A DNA stretch of 64,000 nt from Hygrophila difformis (lineage: Eukaryota > Streptophyta > Magnoliopsida > Lamiales > Acanthaceae). Below the pieces are notes generated by a model. The model had not been told where the DNA came from and did no database searches. It saw nothing but the letters and a program-made list of their open reading frames with translations. The translations under genes and the position numbers were made by a program. The DNA lies in assembly GCA_030278955.1 (NCBI GenBank), contig JAOANR010000014.1, positions 35,787,453 to 35,851,452 of the forward strand, read 5' to 3'. Below are positions 9,270-19,475 of this stretch, piece after piece. The first letter of the stretch is position 1. Every line of letters starts with the position of its first letter.

Positions 9270-12200
9270 ATGGCTTCTACCTCAAATAGCATAGTTCCTT
9301 TTAATGGAAAGAATGACTTCAGCATCTGGCAAGTTAAGATGCGTTGTGTTCTTGTCCAACAAAGAAATTGGAATGCAATTGACTAACTCTTTGATAAAGA
9401 TGTGACTGAAGCTAAAAAGACTGAAACTGATGAACTTGCTAAATCTGCCATTATCCTTAGTTTATCTGATATTGTGCTTAGAAAAGTTAGTGATTGCAAA
9501 ACAGCCAAGGACCTTTGGGAGAGGCTGTCTAAACTGTATGCTGAGTCATCTTTGTCTTCTAGAATATTCCTGCTTGGTAAATTTTTTAAATTTAAATTGG
9601 ATATATCTAGAGACTTAGATGAGGGTTTAGATAATTTTACTAAATCGGTTCAAGACATTAAAGCAACTGGTGATAAGCATATAGATGATTATGTGCCTAT
9701 AGTGTTGTTGAATGCCATCCCTGATAGTTATTCTGATGTGAAATCTGCTATCCAATATGCTAGAGATGATTTGACTTTGGATCATGTGATTAAGAGTCTA
9801 AAGAACAAAGAACTTGAAATGAAGAATTCCTCTAAGCATTCTGATAAGGTGTTTATGACTAGGGGTAGGTCTTGGAAAAAGGGTAATCACCAACAGCATA
9901 ATGATAGGGGCAGAAGCAATGCTAGGGGTCAGTCTAAATCACATAGATCTCAGTCAAGAGGTAAACATGATAAGAAATGTTACAACTGTGGTAGAAAGGG
10001 CCATTTCATTAAAGATTGTAGACTCCCTAAGAAAGAGAAAAATCAAATTGATAATCAGAACAATGAGGTTAATGCCGTGACTGATGTAGCAGTTAAGCAT
10101 GATGAGCTTTTGATGGTTCATGACTTGAATTGTTTTTCTGATGTTAATATGGCTAAAGATGCTTCTAAATCTGTGTGGTTGTTAGACTCAGGGTGCACCT
10201 CCCATATGTCTCCTCATGTTGAATTATTTGAATCCTATCAACCTGTTGAAAATGACTTTGTGTTCATGGGTAATGACAATAGATGTCCTGTCTTAGGTAT
10301 AGGAAAAATTGTCTTACAATTTGAGAATGGGACTAGATTCTGCCTTGATTCTGTGAAACATGTGCCTGATTTGTCTTACAATTTAATTTCTCTTGCGACC
10401 TTGCAGAAGAAAGGTTTAGAAGGGAGAATTGGTAATGACATGATTAAAATGTTCAAAGGGAATTTGATGTTGTTTAAGGCCATTATCAAGAATAATCTTT
10501 TTGTGGTCTCTAATGTGGTTAATTGTGCTCTTGCTGCTAGTTCTAGTTCTAATAAGGTGAAAGAGAATACACTTTTGTGGCATGCTAGACTAGGGCATAT
10601 GAGTGACAAAGGCATGAAATTTCTGAAAGATGCTGGTTGTTTAAAATCTGATTTATGTGAAGTTGATCTTTGTGAATCACGCTTAGCTGGTAAACAACAT
10701 AGAGTGTCTTTTAACTCTTCATATCCCGTTAGGATAAAATCCACCCGTGTACTGGAGTACATTCATGCTGATGTGTGGGGTCCATCTTCGATGCCCACAC
10801 ATGGTGGTAGAAGATATTTTTTATCTATCATGGATGATTTTTCTAGAAAAGTTTGGGTATTTCTCATACAAAACAAATCTGATGTTTTTGGGAACTTTAA
10901 ACACTGGAAAGCTTTGATTGAAAATCAAACTGGTTTAAAGATTGGTACACTTAGGACAGATAATGGGCTTGAATTTTGTAACCATCATATGGATGCATTG
11001 TGTGCTGAATCTGGTATTAGAAGGCATAAATTTGTTCCTTACTCACCTCAACAGAATGGGGTCATTGAAAGAATGAACAGAACTTTATTAGAAAAGGTTA
11101 GGTGCTTGATGGCACCTACTGGCCTTTCTAAGAAGTTCTGGGGTGAAGCACTGATGACAGCTGCTTACTTAGTTAATAAATCACCCAATGCCCCTTTAAA
11201 TGGTAAATCTCCTGATTCAGTCTTTTTTGGTAAACCTGTTGATTATGAACATCTAAGAGTGTTTGGATGTTCAGCTTTTGTGCATACTAGTAATGATAAA
11301 TTGGACCCTAGAACCAAGAAATGTATTTTCTTAGGTTATCCTGAGGGTACCAAGGGTTACAGGTTGTTTGATAGATCAGGGGGTGGTTTTAAAATCATTG
11401 TTAGTAGAGATGTGATTTTTAATGAATCTGAATTTCCTATGAAAGTTTTTGAGAATGATAGTACTTCTGTTGAGGTGGAGTCTTCTTCTGTGGAACATTC
11501 TGTGAATTTGCCTGCTCCCATTACTGTGCCTAATGTGATTGAGAATGCTGAAATTGCTGATCCCAATTTGCATGTGAATGAGGAACCCATAACTGATACC
11601 CATGATATTGATGAAGGTGGAGCTCAGAATGATGATGTTAACGTTGAACATGATTTGAATGATTATGTGCTAGCTAGAGATAGAGCTAGAAGAGTAGGTA
11701 GAACTCCTGCTAGGTTCTCAGATTGTGTTCTTACTGCTTATGCTATGACTGTTTGTGAAGAACTTGATAATCTAGAGCCTAAATCATATTCTGAAGCTGT
11801 TAAGTCTAAACAGGCTAGTAAGTGGCTTAGTGCTATGAATGAGGAAATTGAATCATTGCATAAAAATGAGACATGGCTGTTGATTCCTGGGGCTGATAAT
11901 ATTTCTGTGATTGATTGTAAATGGATTTATAAAATCATGCAGGAAACTCATGGTGAGAGGTTTAAGGCTAGACTTGTAGCTAAGGGCTTTACTCAGAAAG
12001 AGGGTGTAGATTATTCTGAAATATTTGCACCTGTTGCTAAATTCACTACTATTAGAGTAATGCTTGCCTTAGTTGCTCATTTTGATTGGGAGCTTATACA
12101 AATGGATGTTAAAACTGCTTTCTTGCATGGTGATATTGATAAGAAAATTTGTATGAAGCAACCTGAAGGTTTTGTGGATAAAACCAAACCCAATCATGTA

Positions 12201-13328
12201 TGCCTGTTGAAAAAAGCCTTGTATGGACTGAAACAAGCACCTAGACAATGGAACATTAAGTTTGACAAATGCATGAAAGACATAGGTTTCACCAGATCTA
12301 AATTTGATCATTGCTTATATCTGAAGGATGTGAATTCTGTGCCTATGTTCTTACTGCTTTATGTTGATGATATGCTGCTTGTCAGTTCTTGCATGAAAAA
12401 CATTGTTGAAGTTCAAAATTGTTTGAACAAGAGTTTTGACATGAAGAATCTAGGAGAAGCCAAATGCATTCTTGGAATGCATATAGTTAGGGATAGGGCT
12501 AATTCAACCCTAATCCTTAACCAGGCTGAATATGTGAAGAAAATTCTCTCTAGATTCAAGATGTCAAATGCTAAACCTGTTGGTTGCCCTCTTGCTTCTC
12601 ATTTCCTGTTGACTAAAGAACAGTGCCCTAAAAATGAATCTGAAATGAAAGATATGGAATCTGTCCCTTACGCTCATGCCATTGGTTCTGTTATGTATTT
12701 GATGATTTCTACTAGGCCTGATTTAGCATATCCTATAAGTTGTTTGAGCAGATTTATGGCTAATCCTGGTAGACCACATTGGGAAGCTCTGAAATGGTTG
12801 TTGAGATACTTAATCAAGTCTATGCAATACTCTCTGTGTTTTGCTAAATGGAATGATGATTTATTTGTGACTGGTTATGTAGACTCTAACTTTGCTAATG
12901 ACAAGGATAGTAGGAAGTCTACTACATCCTATGTGTTTACTGTAGGTGGTTCTTGTGTGAGTTGGAAATCTCAATTGCAACCTGTTGTTGCCTTGTCCAC
13001 TACAGAATCTGAATTCATTGCCATTACCGAAGCTTTTAAAGAGGGAATATGGTTTAGTGGTCTTATGCATGAACTAGGATTAAAGAATGAGATAACCATA
13101 TATTCTGATAGTCAATCTGCGATTCAGTTAAGCAAACATCCTGTTTTTCATGATAGGTCTAAACATATTGATGTTAAGTACCACTTCATTAGGGACAATG
13201 TTGAGTGTGAAAAACTGAAACTGGATAAAATTGCTTCTAAATTTAATCCTGCTGATATGGGTACTAAGTGTCTGCCTGCTGAGAAGTTGTTGTCATGCAT
13301 GAAAATCCTTCACTTTGACTTTGGTTGA
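9270..13328 (+). pseudogene. copia element 1 gag-pol with one premature stop near the start
   Basis: The natural start is probably the ATG at 9270, where the gag N-terminus reads FNGKNDFSIWQVKMR. That frame meets TAA at 9384-9386 (codon 39) and is then open for 1314 codons to TGA at 13326-13328. The next in-frame Met (9402) gives a 1308-aa protein lacking the gag N-terminus. Numbered from that Met: zinc knuckle CYNCGRKGHFIKDC near 193, protease LLDSGCTSH near 260, integrase HARLGH region and a D,D-35-E set near 456, 518 and 555, RT with YVDDML near 986, RNase H with STTESEF and SDSQSAIQL toward the end. Apart from the single stop the frame is intact, so the copy probably depends on proteins made by other elements. 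Confidence 0.9.
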
Positions 13329-13485
13329 TATGTTCTGTTTCTAATGCATGATTTACTGCTTTATTTACTTTGTATAAATTGTTGGTAAGTAGGACTGGTA
13401 AGTGAAGGTATGATTAGGCTATGACGACACCGAAGCACCAATGAACACACTCTTCGCAACACAGAAAATGGTCCAAGGTGGAGAA

Positions 13486-14416
13486 TGTTGTATTGTGGCC
13501 CATTTGCTGGTTTTGGCCCAACACCTTTCCAGGCCCAGCTGCATTTAGTAAGGCCCAATAATCCTAATTTAAATACTCCCCTCCAGCCGAGCCCTTACAA
13601 CCCTAACCTCATTTTTCTTCTTTGTGCGGCGCCCCACCCCATCCAGAATGCTCTCTCCCATTCCCTCATGTCTTCATCACCATTTTTAGGTTAGATTTGT
13701 TCTTACCTTTAGATAGTGAGTGTGAGAGGTTAAGGGCCGAGTGGTGTAAGATTTTCACGGGGTTGGGAAGCCGAATGTTGGGGTTCGGTGGTGCTGTGTG
13801 TGTCTCCCTTTTAGTGCCTCGGTGGTAGGTCGCCGGAAAGAGGTTTCCGGCGAAGGGTTTGTGACACGGAGAGCGGCAGCGGGGTTGATGTGGCCCGGAC
13901 AGCTACCGTGCTGAGTGGTGGTGAACGGCGGTGAGTTGTGGAGGCCGGCACTGCTTCGGCAGTAGTGCGGCAGCGGTGGCTTGGTGCCCGGGCAGCGGTG
14001 GCCGCCCATTCTCTTCCCTTGGATCACCTATGTGATGGCTCCGGTTGAGTGGTGATTTGCATTGGGCTTCCTGAGCATACTGGTTAACGGATCTAACTAG
14101 ATCCGTTGGTATACCTCTATTTTCTCTTTACATTTGTTGTTATTTGTGTCTTGCTTACCATCTTTTGTAGATCTAAAAGTGGAGAACGGAAGGGAGCCCC
14201 TGGACGAACGGAGGAGCAGGAACGGAGGCTTCCGGACCTGTCCGCCGGAGGCAGGAAACGGACGACGAGGCAGCAGCTCCTCAGGCGTCTTCTGTTTCTA
14301 TTTTTATGTTTTATATGAGCGAAATATGTATTTGTGAGCAAGCTATGTAATCCCACTAGTTTAGGCCTTTTGGGTTGTAATAGATAGGTAAAACAGGGTC
14401 TTCGGTTTACCCAACA
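13486..14416 (+). repeat. 3' LTR of copia element 1
   Basis: 931 bp, the same length as the 5' LTR, with about eight single-base differences seen by eye. Preceded by the purine tract AAGGTGGAGAA and followed by the CTAAT target duplication. Confidence 0.95.
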
Positions 14417-14591
14417 CTAATGTTAGTTAAATGAGTACTTAAAACTTCACCAAAATATTAATGAAATGCAACTCCAATTCAAATGTGGGTAGAGTTTTTG
14501 GTGCCATATATCTTACGGCAGAGTTGCATTGATGATTTCCTTGTGTTCTAACCCTTTTTGGATAGCATCTTTTGTCAGTTATTTATTTATT

Positions 14592-14735
14592 TATTTTTTT
14601 GTGAAATCGGTTATCCCCGGGCCACATTGGACCTAAAACTAATTCCTCTATAATCTGCAAGGGCAATTAATGTTGCATCTTCCAAAACAGTTTTTTGCAT
14701 ACACAATTCTCGAACCCGAGACCTTGTTATTTTTT
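14592..14735 (-). mobile_element. tRNA-derived SINE, family S1 (minus)
   Basis: Reverse-complement copy of the S1 family, best preserved at 49469-49646. On the minus strand it has a pol III B box (GGGTTCGAGAATTG) followed by the family body TGCAAAAAACTG and CAATGTGGCCC. It belongs to copy 1 only. Boundaries are approximate. Confidence 0.65.
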
Positions 14736-14802
14736 TGTTTATACTTGAACTTTTTTTTTATTTTTTTTAAAAAAACTGCATATTTTATATAAAGTTGCTT
14801 TT

Positions 14803-14930
14803 AAAACCAACAACAGTTGGCTTGAGTGGATTGGAGCTCTAGTCGCTTAAACAAGGTTTCGGGTTCGAACCTTGTGTATGCAAAAACTGCTTTGGGAGAG
14901 ACTCCCTTAATACATCTGTCTAGATAAACC
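14803..14930 (+). mobile_element. tRNA-derived SINE, family S1 (plus)
   Basis: A-box-like TTGGCTTGAGTGG and B box GGGTTCGAACC at the spacing of a tRNA head, then the S1 body TGCTTTGGGAGAG. The 3' part is divergent. It lies head-on to the minus S1 copy 70 bases away, forming an imperfect inverted pair. The equivalent position in unit 2 (about 25035) lacks it. Confidence 0.65.
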
Positions 14931-15236
14931 TTGTTTGCATTATTAGTTCGCTTTCGTAATGATAATAAATTATCAGAATATATTCATTAATTATTATAAT
15001 CATTAATGAATATATTATATTATTATTACAATTACTATTGTCGTTTAGATTTCGAAAATAATTTATTAAATTTTTAATTGAATGGCTCGATAATTTAATT
15101 ATTTATGGGATTTCATACATTAATTTTGAATTACTCCACCTCTTGTACTGTATTTAATCCTACTTGGTCATAGTAAGTTTTCCAATCACAATTCAAATAC
15201 TGAATCCGGAAAAAAGGTCGAATAATAGGTAATAGA
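14931..15236. other. 5' flank of IDL1
   Basis: AT-rich. Bases 14968-15236 match the flank of IDL2, which is interrupted there by the Stowaway MITE at 29043-29313. The block conserved next to both ATGs (from about 15100 and 29390) probably holds the core promoter; no convincing TATA box could be fixed. Confidence 0.5.
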
Positions 15237-15482
15237 ATGGGTAAAATCCTTTTAGCAGCTACAGTGGTGGTGCTATCAATGGTGGTTTTGGGGTTTGCAG
15301 AAAATCCATTAATTACTGGTCACCGGAAATTGGGTCGTGAAATTACTACAGCGGTTCGTCGTCGTCCGGAGTCGGAGATGACCTTCGGGAAGCTTCCAAG
15401 AAACGTACCAATTCCGCCGAGCGGCCCATCAAATCCACGTCGTCCTCCACACCCCTATGTAATCACTCTTGACAACGTTTGA
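15237..15482 (+). CDS. IDA-like (IDL) signalling peptide precursor, copy 1 (81 aa)
   Basis: Single-exon ORF of 81 residues. Residues 1-21 form a secretion signal: a Lys, a hydrophobic core, then GFA before ENP. A basic variable region follows. Residues 50-65 read FGKLPRNVPIPPSGPS, matching the extended PIP motif of INFLORESCENCE DEFICIENT IN ABSCISSION-type precursors (family form FGxLPxxxPIPPSxPS). In that family a secreted peptide is cut out and sensed by HAESA-type receptor kinases to drive cell separation or defence. Precursor length also fits (about 75-110 aa). Oddity: after PIPPSGPS it reads NPRRPPHPYV where classic IDA has KRHN, and 12 more residues follow, so receptor fit is uncertain. 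The copy at 29547 is nearly identical. A Stowaway MITE lies 43 bases past the stop. Confidence 0.8.
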   Translation: MGKILLAATVVVLSMVVLGFAENPLITGHRKLGREITTAVRRRPESEMTFGKLPRNVPIPPSGPSNPRRPPHPYVITLDNV

Positions 15483-15525
15483 TCAAAATGTAAATCTTCT
15501 AATAAAATTATTACTCAAATGAATA

Positions 15526-15785
15526 CTACCTCCGTTTTCATGAAAATGAAACATTTCGTATTTTGACACTATTCATTATTCAACTTTGATTCACGTTTAT
15601 ACAATAGTTATAGAAAGAAAAACATAGTCAAGTGAGATCTTGTTAGAATCGTCTCATCTCGTAGTTTTATAATATCAAATTTTTATAATTTTTACTTATA
15701 TACAACGTGAGTTATTAATTGTTAAAATTATGCATCGGGCTGCGTGCGTGGAGTTAATGTTGCACACTCACAAAAACAGAGGAAG
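15526..15785. mobile_element. Stowaway-like MITE in the 3' flank of IDL1
   Basis: Flanked by TA, starts CTACCTCCGTTTTC and ends ACAGAGGAAG, a worn Stowaway terminal repeat. The matching IDL2 flank (29796-29880) has no insertion, so it arrived after the duplication. Its body resembles the MITE at 29043-29313. Confidence 0.75.
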
Positions 15786-15835
15786 TATATATTATTTTTA
15801 TTGTGTATTTTCGCTTTCAATTGCTCAGGGATTCT

Positions 15836-15995
15836 TGAGACTTGATCCAAATGGTCAAACTCCTGAGTCTCAATTTGAATTGAGGGTTCAAATCTCATTC
15901 CGCCCCCTATCCTTCCCCTATGTCCCTTTGTAAATTATATGGTATAGGCCTTCACCACTCATTTCCTAGCCTGTATAGGCCGTTAAGTAAAAAAA
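15836..15995 (+). mobile_element. SINE, family S2 (plus), old copy shared with unit 2
   Basis: B-box-like GAGGGTTCAAATC followed by the S2 body CCCCCTATCCTTCCCC and TGTCCCTTTGTAA, ending in an A run. The same copy is at 29922-30085, so it predates the duplication. Confidence 0.65.
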
Positions 15996-16032
15996 AATGC
16001 AGAGGATGATGCTCTTCATTATTTGAAAGTAA

Positions 16033-16068
16033 AATAATAATAATAATAATAACAACAACAACAACAAC

Positions 16069-16159
<91 letters not shown>
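16033..16159. repeat. AAT/AAC microsatellite
   Basis: About 127 bases of AAT units with an internal AAC block. At the matching place in unit 2 (30116-30152) only a short AAT run is present, so the tract expanded in unit 1 or contracted in unit 2. Long poly-Ile and poly-Tyr ORFs on the minus strand are artefacts of it. Confidence 0.95.
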
Positions 16160-16635
16160 TAATTTACATACAATTCTGCTATTATTATAGTTACGAGCTA
16201 CACTGTTGGCTATTGTTTTGATATAAAAGCTAAAGTTCTTTAAAACTTTCAAAAACTGCGTGCAGATCCTTAGGCGTTTGCAAAAAGTTCATTCCTCATA
16301 GCATGAGATTTTTACATGCTCGGACAGGTCATTATCTCTCGTTGTTGCATCACTATTTGATTATGCTTCTCAAAGGATTTTTTTTTTTTCTTTTTTTGGC
16401 TTTACTTTCTACAACTTTTTTATTTCAAAGTAGATCTTTTGCACTCGCTATGTGCACGGTCTGAATTTCAATGGATGTTAACTTATGATGCGTTGCAAGA
16501 AAGGCAAAGCAAAGCAATGTAATACTATTGTCTTGTCAAGAATACATTACAATGGTTTCCATACTAAACAAAAGTTTCACAAAAGGGACAGCCCTTTTAG
16601 CTTCTTCCTTCCACCAGCATCCCCTCCATATATTG

Positions 16636-16807
16636 TCAAATATCCACAATTCCTGCTTCACTCTTTGTAACAATTTCCACCTTCGGACACTCCAAGCTTT
16701 GCTTAACAGGTAGATTTTGTACTTCAATTGATGGACTGTCATAGTCTTTCTCCTTACCCCACACCACAAAGTAAAGGCCAAGAACGATGACCAACGCGCC
16801 CAAAAGC
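16636..16807 (-). pseudogene. WAT1-B: orphan last exon of a WAT1-related gene
   Basis: On the minus strand this reads as exon 7 of WAT1-D: an AG acceptor, then the last membrane segment (ALVIVLGLYFVVWGKEKDY) and the long tail to a TGA at 16638-16636. It is 172 nt against 175 in D, an in-frame loss of one codon. Similarity to the D locus continues to about 16855 and then stops, and no exon 1-6 sequence exists upstream on the minus strand. This is the broken edge of duplication unit 1, not a gene. Confidence 0.9.
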
Positions 16808-16855
16808 CTACAAAAGCCAAGCCAAATCGACTAAGGTATAGTCTCGTTTTCTAAT

Positions 16856-18124
16856 GGGATGAAATGAATATTACTCCTACTTATATCAATTACATGAAAA
16901 AAAAATTAAATAGGTCATCAGAATGATGTGATTCCTAATTTTGGGTCATAAGGATGCGTGTGAACAACATAAAAAAATAATTATCTAATGGTCATTTTTC
17001 TGTGTCCAACATCCTTATAGTGACCCAAAACTCTAAATGAAAAAATAATGACTAAAATCTGAAAATGACTCATTTTAATAGCCTAAAATAATAATTATCT
17101 CAAAAATTTATGTACATAATTTTATAGATAGAAATGTGTTTATATTTAATCCAATTATCTATATCTAATGGATACTACCCATAATATTGTATGATAATGA
17201 AGATATTAGTTTGTTTAATGTCATAATTTCTGGTAACTTAAATACTTCATTATTTAGTCCAAATATTCAATGAATTTATATTTAACTGTTGGTGAATTAA
17301 TATATACACAATTATGAGGCAAATTGTGGCTAATAAGTATTTCATAAAAATTCAAGCGCATTTGTGTGTGTTATTTCGTCAACTTACCAGTATTATATTT
17401 TAATATTTTATTATCTTCACTATATTCCATTTACACATACGTTGCTGTGCGGATTCTTCTCATCCGCACCGTGCGGAATCAAATGTATCGTTGATCCATT
17501 TTATCATCTAACGGTTGAAATCATTTGGAGGGGTAGTTTCGTAATTTTAGTTTTTAGGTATTTAATATGTTATATTCGCAATATAGGCTAACAATTCAGC
17601 GACATGACATACACAACTCAGCGACGGAGCCAATCCAATTCAGTGACGCGGTCTATGCAATTCAGGGACATTATGGTGTTCATCTCAGCGACGTTTGAAG
17701 TCCGTTGCCATTTTAAACATATCTCAGTGACGGAGCCTTCAGAATTCAACGACATTATGTATTTATTTCAGCGACACAATTTTTTACATTTCGGCGACTT
17801 AATATAGTACTTCTCAGCGACATGCTATATTTTATTTCAGCGACATATATGGTTATCTCAGCGAATAATATAGTATATTCAGCGATATGGTAAATGAAGA
17901 AACCATTACACTTTTTTCTTTTTTTCTTTTTTACAATTTTACCATTTTTAATTTATAGCCGTTAGATCTAATTCAACAGACGAGATTGTTGTCTTTACCG
18001 TACTTCCAAATATCTTGGAAGCACCATAATCGTTCCCTTCTATTTATCATTATCACTTACCATATCCGCCCATTCAGATGAGGTGATATTAGTAACTAGT
18101 AACAATATAGTAATAACCGTATAA
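16856..18124. other. Intergenic DNA between duplication units, with a 22-bp-spaced motif array
   Basis: No gene seen. The first 550 bases are AT-rich. From about 17440 to 18040 lies a possible non-autonomous DNA transposon: a TCAGCGAC array (17596-17886) between two flanks that are weakly similar to each other in inverted orientation. Confidence 0.5.
17596..17886 (+). repeat. Iteron-like array: TCAGCGAC every 21-23 bp
   Basis: The octamer TCAGCGAC, or a one- to two-base variant, starts at 17596, 17618, 17640, 17662, 17685, 17724, 17746, 17768, 17791, 17814, 17837, 17858 and 17879. Spacing is 21-23 bases except for one 39-base gap. Spacers are unlike each other, so the motif and its phase are kept while the rest has drifted. 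A function as binding sites, such as subterminal transposase sites, is inference. Confidence 0.8.
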
Positions 18125-18284
18125 ACTTGTAAACTTATCAATTCAATTTTATCAAATTTGCATTACAATCTTTTTACCTTCAATTCATCCCTACTTTTAT
18201 TTTATTTTTTGATAAGCATTCATCCCTTCTTTTTAATACATCTGCACCTTACACAATCCATAAACACCACTCCACCAGGCATTA

Positions 18285-18748
18285 GAGCCTGTTTGGAATG
18301 ATTTTTTTTTCAAGTGCTTTTAGCTTTTACTTTTGCCAAAAGCACTTTTGAAGAAAAAATATGATTGTTTTGGCTTTTTAGAAAAAGTAAAAACATCTCA
18401 AAAAATTGCAAAAGTGCTTCTGGGAGAAGCAGTCGAGGGGTGCTTTTCTGAAAAGCAGAAGCCAAAAGCATCTAGTAATGTGTGCAGAGTCATAAATGCC
18501 CATATTAATTTATTTAAATTACACTATAAATATATACTATCCTATATAAGTAACATATCATTTTTGGTAATTTATGCATTTCAAAAGTACTTTTCACTTT
18601 TACACATTCAAACACTCTTTTGAAAAAAACTGGTTTTCAAACATTCCATCCAAACACAAGAGTTACATGCTTCCGCTTTTGGCTTTCACTTTTGCTTCTA
18701 TTTTTTGCTTCTGCTTTTATTTTATGAAAAGCTAATCCAAACGGACCC
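18285..18748. mobile_element. Tourist-like (PIF/Harbinger) MITE, 464 bp
   Basis: Flanked by the 3-bp duplication TTA (18282-18284 and 18749-18751). Terminal repeats are GAGCCTGTTTGGA and, inverted, GGGTCCGTTTGGA. The interior is rich in self-complementary AAAAGCACTTTTG-type sequence. The empty site is visible in unit 1 near 4610. Confidence 0.9.
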
Positions 18749-19475
18749 TTACACCCAAATGGCATAAAACCCAAATCTATTACTCTACTCTACTAATGAG
18801 TTTTGAAACCTCGACTTATGAACGTCTTAAGAACAGTATCAGTTGCTACGTTACTACATTGATGCCGCCCAAAAAATTGAAAATAAGTCTCAACCTAAAA
18901 TAGTAAAAAATTTCAAATTTCAAAATCTATGATTTGTGAGTGGTGTATTCTTCTCGCAAAAGAAGGGTTTTTGAATTGCTGTTTGTGAGAAATCGAACAA
19001 CCCTACCACCGCCGTCCACATTGACAGAGGGAGCTTCTGCCGCCGCTCTCCTCTTCCCATCTTTCCCAGCCTGCGCGCGCCTTCCGCTGCCGCCGTGCAC
19101 CTCCGGTGTTGAGCCACCCTGCGTGAAATCGAGCAGCGCCTCCACTGCTCGAAATGGGAAAGGCGATTCTTGACCATCGAAAGTGCGTTTGTGGTGAACA
19201 GCGCTGCCGCCGCTTCTATTCATTGTTTGGAATAAACACTCAGCCCTTTCGAGTTTAGATTATGCTAACCATGCTAAGAACATAAAGAACAAGCGGGAGG
19301 CTACTACTGTTTTGACTTTTATTTGATCCTTTAAATACTTTCAACAGCTTTGGTCTCATTTTTGATTCAATCACTGTATAAAATATATACATGATTAAAT
19401 ATGTTTATGTAATTCCTGGATAACACACTCTGATACCATTTTGTAGTTTCTTAATATCCTGCTCTGATACCAATT
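18749..19475. other. Intergenic, GC-rich patch at 18990-19230
   Basis: This lies within about 3.2 kb of unit 2 that has no counterpart left of WAT1-A. The GC-rich patch is open for some 98 codons on the minus strand, but composition alone explains it and no domain is recognised. Bases 19430-19475 hold two further primer-site-like TGGTATCAGAG sequences on the minus strand (see the element at 19476). Confidence 0.4.

Larger units (their letters stand above)
7724..14416 (+). mobile_element. Full-length Ty1-copia retrotransposon, Tork-like (6693 bp)
   Basis: Complete element with 931-bp LTRs starting TGTTG and ending CAACA, and an identical 5-bp target duplication CTAAT at 7719-7723 and 14417-14421. 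The primer site TGGTATCAGAGCCA at 8656-8669 matches plant initiator tRNA-Met. A purine tract (13475-13485) abuts the 3' LTR. The domain order protease, integrase, reverse transcriptase, RNase H in a single gag-pol frame identifies Ty1-copia. The RNase H and protease wording resembles the Tork/Tnt1 branch (inference). The LTRs differ at about eight positions by eye (about 0.9%), so insertion is recent. It sits in the intergenic DNA of duplication unit 1 only, so it arrived after the duplication. Confidence 0.95.

Noticed and set aside
15952..16252. Poly-Ile and poly-Tyr ORFs on the minus strand
   Set aside because: Translation of the AAT/AAC microsatellite, without any non-repeat coding sequence.
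17596..17886. A CRISPR-like array
   Set aside because: Eukaryotic DNA, repeat of only eight bases, no leader or cas genes.
18927..19223. 98-aa GC-rich ORF as a gene
   Set aside because: Open on both strands through base composition; no domain, no splice context and no second copy.
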